This document shows, piece after piece, positions 59,852-64,000 of a DNA stretch of 64,000 bases (position 1 is its first letter; each line of letters starts with the position of its first letter). The translations under genes and the position numbers were made by a program. The notes below the pieces were generated by a model. It was not told where the DNA came from, made no database searches, and saw only the letters and a program-made list of their open reading frames with translations. The stretch comes from Bifidobacterium italicum (GTDB lineage: Bacteria > Actinomycetota > Actinomycetes > Actinomycetales > Bifidobacteriaceae): the NCBI RefSeq assembly GCF_002286915.1, contig NZ_MVOG01000011.1, forward strand, positions 62,001 to 126,000. Reading direction: 5' to 3'.

Positions 59852-61315
59852 TCAGCCGACGACGATCTGGTCGGTGGGGTAGCGGACGAGCTCGGTCTGG
59901 CGGGGACGGCTCACGGCGTACGCGAGCGTCATCGGCCCCATGCGGCCCACCAGCATCGTCGCGGCGAGGATATACAGGGACGGCGCGTTGTCCACGTTCG
60001 CGACGCCCACCGAGTAGCCGCCCAGGCCGAAGGCGGAGCAGGCGTCGAAGACGGCGTGGCTGAACGACGCGTCCGTGATGAGCATGAGCGCCACCGACGC
60101 GACGAGCACGAGCGCGAAGCAGGCGGTCGTGATGCTCACCGCCGTCATGACGACGTGCGTGTGGATGCGCCGCTTGAACGCGGTGACGTCGCTGTGTCCG
60201 GTGAACGCGGCCCTGCACACGAGCAGGATGACCGCGAAGGTCGTCACGCGGATGCCGCCGGCCGTCGACGTGCTGCCGCCGCCGATGAACATGACGGCGC
60301 TCATGAACACCTTCGTCGCCTCGCTCACCTGCGGCACCCAGGACAGGTCGAAGCCGCTCGAACGCGGCATCACGGCGGCGACCATCGCGCGGCGCATGCG
60401 CGTTTCGACGTCGGCGTATTTGAACAGCGCCGGGTTGTCCCACTCGACGGTGAGGAACCAGACGAGGGAGGCGAGCACGATCGCGAAGGTCGTCACCAGC
60501 GTGACCTTCGTGTGCAGGCTCCATCGCTTCGGACTGTGGTGGCGCCGCGCCGTGCGGTAGATGTTGAGGATGACCGGGAAGCCGAGCGTGCCGCAGAACG
60601 CGGAGAGCATGATCGGCATGCCGACCGCCCAGTTGTCGACGTACAGCCCGGCGCCGTCGGGCGTGAAGCCGGCGTTGTTGTAAGCCATCACGGCGAAGAA
60701 CAGCGACTCCCACAACGTGCTGCCGACGTTGCCTTTGTTGACGTGGAACAAGCCGGGGAACAGGGCGATGAACGTGATGAGCTCGATGACGAAGGTCGTC
60801 GTGAGGACGACGGTGAGGACGCCGCGGATCTCGCTGAGCTTGTTCGTGCCGAGTTCGTTCGCCGTGAGCAGACGCTGCACCGCCTTGAGGTGATGGTTGA
60901 CCGCGAGCGCGATGAGCGACGCGAAGGTCATCACGCCGAGGCCGCCGAGCTGGACGGAGAAGATGAGCACGGCCTGACCGAAGTACGTCCAGTGCGTCGT
61001 GGTGTTCACGATCGAGATGCCGCATGTGGACAGCGCGGACACGGCGGTGAAGAACGCGGTGGAGAATTCGGTCCTCTCACCGGGCTGTGTGGATATCGGC
61101 AGCAGCAGCAGTCCCGTCGACATGCTGATGAGCAGCAGGAAATAAAGGATCGTCAGTCGTCCCGGATGCGAGTTGAGCCGGTAGGAGAGCGAGCGTTTGA
61201 GCGGACGGCGTTCAGCGGCGGCTGCTTGTTCGAAGGTGTCGCCGGAGAACCACCAGGCGTATCCCTTCGACGCGTCGCTGTTCGACGCCGATTCGTCGAA
61301 CAGGAGATTGGCCAT
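59852..61315 (-). CDS. ktrB: Potassium uptake protein, KtrB/TrkH type
   Basis: The 487-aa membrane protein has four pore repeats whose selectivity loops are visible: SALSTCGISI, AYNNAGFTPDG, GGGSTSTAGGIRV and SAFGLGGYSVG. A hydrophilic N-terminus of about 50 residues precedes the first helix. GGAGG four bases upstream supports the ATG at 61315. It works with KtrA encoded just downstream. Confidence 0.94.
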   Translation of the reverse strand: MANLLFDESASNSDASKGYAWWFSGDTFEQAAAAERRPLKRSLSYRLNSHPGRLTILYFLLLISMSTGLLLLPISTQPGERTEFSTAFFTAVSALSTCGISIVNTTTHWTYFGQAVLIFSVQLGGLGVMTFASLIALAVNHHLKAVQRLLTANELGTNKLSEIRGVLTVVLTTTFVIELITFIALFPGLFHVNKGNVGSTLWESLFFAVMAYNNAGFTPDGAGLYVDNWAVGMPIMLSAFCGTLGFPVILNIYRTARRHHSPKRWSLHTKVTLVTTFAIVLASLVWFLTVEWDNPALFKYADVETRMRRAMVAAVMPRSSGFDLSWVPQVSEATKVFMSAVMFIGGGSTSTAGGIRVTTFAVILLVCRAAFTGHSDVTAFKRRIHTHVVMTAVSITTACFALVLVASVALMLITDASFSHAVFDACSAFGLGGYSVGVANVDNAPSLYILAATMLVGRMGPMTLAYAVSRPRQTELVRYPTDQIVVG

Positions 61316-62166
61316 GCTGCCTCCGATTGGTTGCCATCCTTGTTTCCAGTACGCTGCCATTGTAGATGGGTCGGTGACGTTTCGTCGACCTGCGCATCCA
61401 ACGAAGGCTTACGGGATGCATATGGATGATCGCCGCAGGATACGCGTATGGATGCTTACCGGATGCACATGGGGCGCCCCATGGATGGCCGCCGGATGTC
61501 TCGGGGAGACCCCGGAGGAGAGCCAAGTGCTATCGATGACGGTGCTGAATCGCAATGGGATGCATGCCGGCTGTCCGAGGTCGTCGGCGGGACGCTTACG
61601 GGATGCGTGCCGTCGGAATGCTTACGGGAGGCACGGGATTTGTCGGCGATCGATGGGGTCGCGGAGGGCAGCGTATGCGATGGGGCGCAGTCTGCGGGAA
61701 TGTGACCTGTAGGAGCAGGGAGTGCAGTGCGATTCCTGGTTGGCGGCGCGTCGTTCAAGGCGCATGCGCCGGCTACGAGGGGGCGCCCTCCCGTAGAGGA
61801 TGCCTCCCGTAACGAGCAGCTTCCACAAGGAGACGCGATCCGCGAGGAATGTGATTTGATGTGAGCGTCGGATGTGGGATATGTGGCATGTGCCGCCCGT
61901 AAGCAATATGCCGCCCGTAAGCAAGTGGAACCCCGCCAGTGGCGCCACCCAGCGTGAGCATCGCGGTATGCCGCCCGTAAGCAGGTGGGACCCCCGTAAG
62001 AGCGACCGCCCGTAAGATATGCCGCGCCCGTAGACGGCCGTCGTCCGCGGACGGCGCGCGGCGGCGCGGACGGCCGTGTCCGACGAGGTCGTCGCAGGGC
62101 GTGCGTTTGCGCATTCGCCGGTTCCATTACACTGTGAGTGGAAACATCGTGCGTAAAGGGGTGTGC
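61316..62166. repeat. Divergent gap ktrB/nadK with ordered repeats
   Basis: Four TTACGGG-type copies (about 61409, 61457, 61597, 61622; sub-type GGATGC/GGAGGC) are followed by at least eight CCCGTAA/CCCGTAG copies (about 61793, 61806, 61895, 61912, 61969, 61990, 62004, 62027), with no exception. A CTCCCGTAGAGG variant lies at 61793. No gene is visible. Confidence 0.75.
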
Positions 62167-63165
62167 ATGCAGGCAGCGCAAACGAAAGGGCCGCGTCACG
62201 TCGTCGTCGTGACCCATGAAAGGCTCCGACGCAGCGCGGTCGTCGAGAACGCGATCGCGCAGCTGCGCGACGAGGGCTTCGACGTCGCCGTCATCGACAA
62301 CACGGCGGCGCCCGACTTCGGCTCGCCGTCGCCGAAGGTCGACCCGGACACCGAGATCGTGCTCGTGCTCGGCGGCGACGGCACGATCCTGCGCGCCGCC
62401 GAACTCGTCACCTGCACCGACGTGCCCATCCTCGGCATCAACATGGGCCATGTCGGCTTCCTCGCCGAATTCGAAAGCTTCCAGATCCATGAGGCGATCC
62501 ACCGCATCGCCATGCACGACTACAGCATCGACGAACGCATGATCGCGCATGTGGACGTGTGGCTGCCCGGCTCGCAGGCGCCGCTCGGCGACTGGGCGCT
62601 CAACGACATCACGATCGAGCGCGCCGACCGCGGCAAGATGGTCGAGCTGTCGATCGCCGTCGACGGCGTGGCGATGAGCTCCTTCGGCTGCGACGGCATC
62701 ATCGTCTCCACGCCGACCGGTTCGACCGCATACGCGTTCTCGGCGGGCGGACCGATCATCTGGCCGACGGTGGAGGCGCTGCTGCTCGTGCCGCTCGCGG
62801 CCCATGCGCTGTTCTCCCGTCCGATCGTCATTGGCTCGGATTCGACGTTCTCGATCCGCATCGACGACGATTCAACGTCCGACGGCTGGATCTGCTGCGA
62901 CGGACGGCGTCAGCGCCCGCTGCCGCGCGGCGCGCGCGTCGACATCCGCCAGTCCTCCGGGCGCCTTCGCCTCGCCCGCCTCTCCGACGCGCCGTTCACG
63001 AGCCGGCTCGTCACGAAGTTCAACCTTCCGGTCGTCGGATGGCGCGACCTGCATCCGGGTGACAGCGCGCGCGTCGACACGTCGTTGCGCGGGCAGGGCG
63101 ACTTCGACGACCCCGAACGCGGCAACGGGGTGACGGCGGACATGACGACGGAACAGGAACGGTGA
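62167..63165 (+). CDS. nadK: NAD kinase
   Basis: Makes NADP from NAD and ATP. It has the GGDGT motif (LGGDGTILRAAEL), INMGHVGFLAEFE and TPTGSTAYAFSAGGPI. The 332-aa length fits actinobacterial enzymes with a longer C-terminus. The ATG at 62167 follows TAAAGGGG by six bases; GTG starts at 62161 and 62149 are also in frame. recN starts three bases after its stop. Confidence 0.95.
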   Translation: MQAAQTKGPRHVVVVTHERLRRSAVVENAIAQLRDEGFDVAVIDNTAAPDFGSPSPKVDPDTEIVLVLGGDGTILRAAELVTCTDVPILGINMGHVGFLAEFESFQIHEAIHRIAMHDYSIDERMIAHVDVWLPGSQAPLGDWALNDITIERADRGKMVELSIAVDGVAMSSFGCDGIIVSTPTGSTAYAFSAGGPIIWPTVEALLLVPLAAHALFSRPIVIGSDSTFSIRIDDDSTSDGWICCDGRRQRPLPRGARVDIRQSSGRLRLARLSDAPFTSRLVTKFNLPVVGWRDLHPGDSARVDTSLRGQGDFDDPERGNGVTADMTTEQER

Positions 63166-63168
63166 CAG

Positions 63169-64000
63169 GTGCTGGAGGAACTCGAACTGCGTGATCTGGG
63201 ACCGATCCGGGAGGCGAAGCTCGTCCCCGCGCGCGGCATGACGTCGATCACCGGCGAGACCGGCGCCGGCAAATCGATGCTGCTCAGCGCGATCAGGCTC
63301 ATCTCCGGAGGCGCCGCCGATTCGGGCCGCGTCTCGGCGGGCGCCAAGCAGGCGTGGGCGCAGGGCATCTTCCAGGCCGACGACGGCGACGCGGCGCTTG
63401 CGGTCGCGGAGCAGGCGGGGGCGAACGTCGACGACGGGGAGATCTTCGTATCGCGCATCGTGCCCGCGTCCGGACGCTCGCGCGCCATCCTGTGCGGCAG
63501 GACGGTGCCGAAATCGGTGCTCGCTGCGCTCGCGCAGGAGCTCATCACGATCCACGGGCAGAGCGACCAGCTGCGCATCGCGTCGCCGGCGCGCCAACGC
63601 GAGTTTCTCGACCGCTGCGCGAACAACGAGAAGGAACGGCGCGCCTACGCGAAGGCGTGGGACATGTACCGCGAGATCGACGACCGCCTGCGCAGGCTCG
63701 GCTCGCAGGAATCGTCGATGCGACAGCAGGCGGACTATCTGCGGGAGTCGATCGCCCGCATCGACCGCGTCGACCCGCAACCGGGTGAGCTCGAGGAACT
63801 CAAAAGCCAGCGCGAGCGCATCGAGCACGCCGCGCAGATCAACGCAGGGGTCGCCGGCGCGCTCGCGGCGCTCGACTCCTCGCAGGGAGACGGCGGCGAC
63901 GACTACCGGGGCGCCGACGAGCTCGTCCGCTATGCCGCGCAGGCGCTGCGCGGCATCCGTCTGGGCGGCGTGTTCGAACAATGCGCGGACCGTCTCGATT
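63169..64000 (+). CDS. recN: DNA repair protein RecN, 3' end outside window
   Basis: The first 277 residues of an SMC-like ATPase for double-strand break repair. The N-terminal ATPase half has Walker A SITGETGAGKSMLL, followed by the Q-loop region ITIHGQSDQLRI and the start of the first coiled coil (YREIDDRLRRLGSQESSMRQ). The GTG start at 63169 (MLEELELRDLGPI) is three bases after the nadK stop, so the two are probably co-transcribed. The frame is open to the end of the window. Confidence 0.95.
   Translation, partial: MLEELELRDLGPIREAKLVPARGMTSITGETGAGKSMLLSAIRLISGGAADSGRVSAGAKQAWAQGIFQADDGDAALAVAEQAGANVDDGEIFVSRIVPASGRSRAILCGRTVPKSVLAALAQELITIHGQSDQLRIASPARQREFLDRCANNEKERRAYAKAWDMYREIDDRLRRLGSQESSMRQQADYLRESIARIDRVDPQPGELEELKSQRERIEHAAQINAGVAGALAALDSSQGDGGDDYRGADELVRYAAQALRGIRLGGVFEQCADRLD

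Overview
The window is high-GC actinobacterial chromosome, almost certainly from a Bifidobacterium. The reasons are the DUF4191 / lpdA / DUF3043 / glnA neighbourhood, the pheST - argCJBDFRGH - tyrS - TPR protein - HAD - tlyA - nadK - recN order (a block also found in Mycobacterium), the GTG starts, and a LigA with a large insertion. I see no rRNA, tRNA, CRISPR array or complete mobile element.

Layout. 1-3.8 kb: partial TPR protein and ligA. 3.9-6.0 kb: an Mrp-type P-loop ATPase and a YkoE-like ECF substrate component behind a TPP riboswitch. 6.6-14.5 kb: glnA, DUF4191 protein, lpdA, DUF3043 protein and an M20 dipeptidase. 14.5-24.6 kb: an accessory island with lower GC in its middle. It holds a 54-aa secreted-peptide candidate, a sensor kinase and a NarL-type regulator, three paralogous lipoproteins, two copies of a small exported protein (one frameshifted), an IS3 remnant, an adaptor/ATPase/permease operon and a second NarL-type regulator. 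24.7-29.1 kb: a second TPP riboswitch, a second YkoE-like component, and a single polypeptide fusing two ECF ATPases to the T component. 29.4-32.1 kb: a MacB-type ABC pair. 32.6-37.2 kb: a SpoU methyltransferase and pheST. 38-40.5 kb: a DUF4190-like membrane protein and a nuclease-like protein. 41.4-52.2 kb: the full arginine pathway argC-J-B-D-F-R-G-H, with tandem ARG-box candidates before argC and argG. 52.7-64 kb: HD-domain protein, tyrS, TPR protein with an Arg/Gly/Asp-rich N-terminus, HAD phosphatase, tlyA, ktrA/ktrB on the other strand, nadK and the start of recN.

The most unusual feature is a dispersed family of 11-13-bp repeats with cores TTACGGGCGGC / GCCGCCCGTAA and the palindromic variant GCTACCGGTAGC. 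They crowd nearly every intergenic gap and inflate many gaps to 300-950 bp, even between housekeeping and arginine genes. They have also entered several reading frames in frame (mrp, argC, argD, the ECF fusion linker, the end of the HD protein). In most gaps all TTACGGG-oriented copies lie on the left and all CCCGTAA copies on the right, whatever the direction of the flanking genes. I know of no described element that explains this pattern.

The genes form three functional groups: thiamin-precursor uptake (two riboswitch-controlled S components that probably share one fused energising module), arginine biosynthesis under ArgR, and a probable peptide-signalling and export island (peptide, kinase, two regulators, ABC exporter, lipoprotein/exported-protein pairs). 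The function of the last group is inferred from context only.
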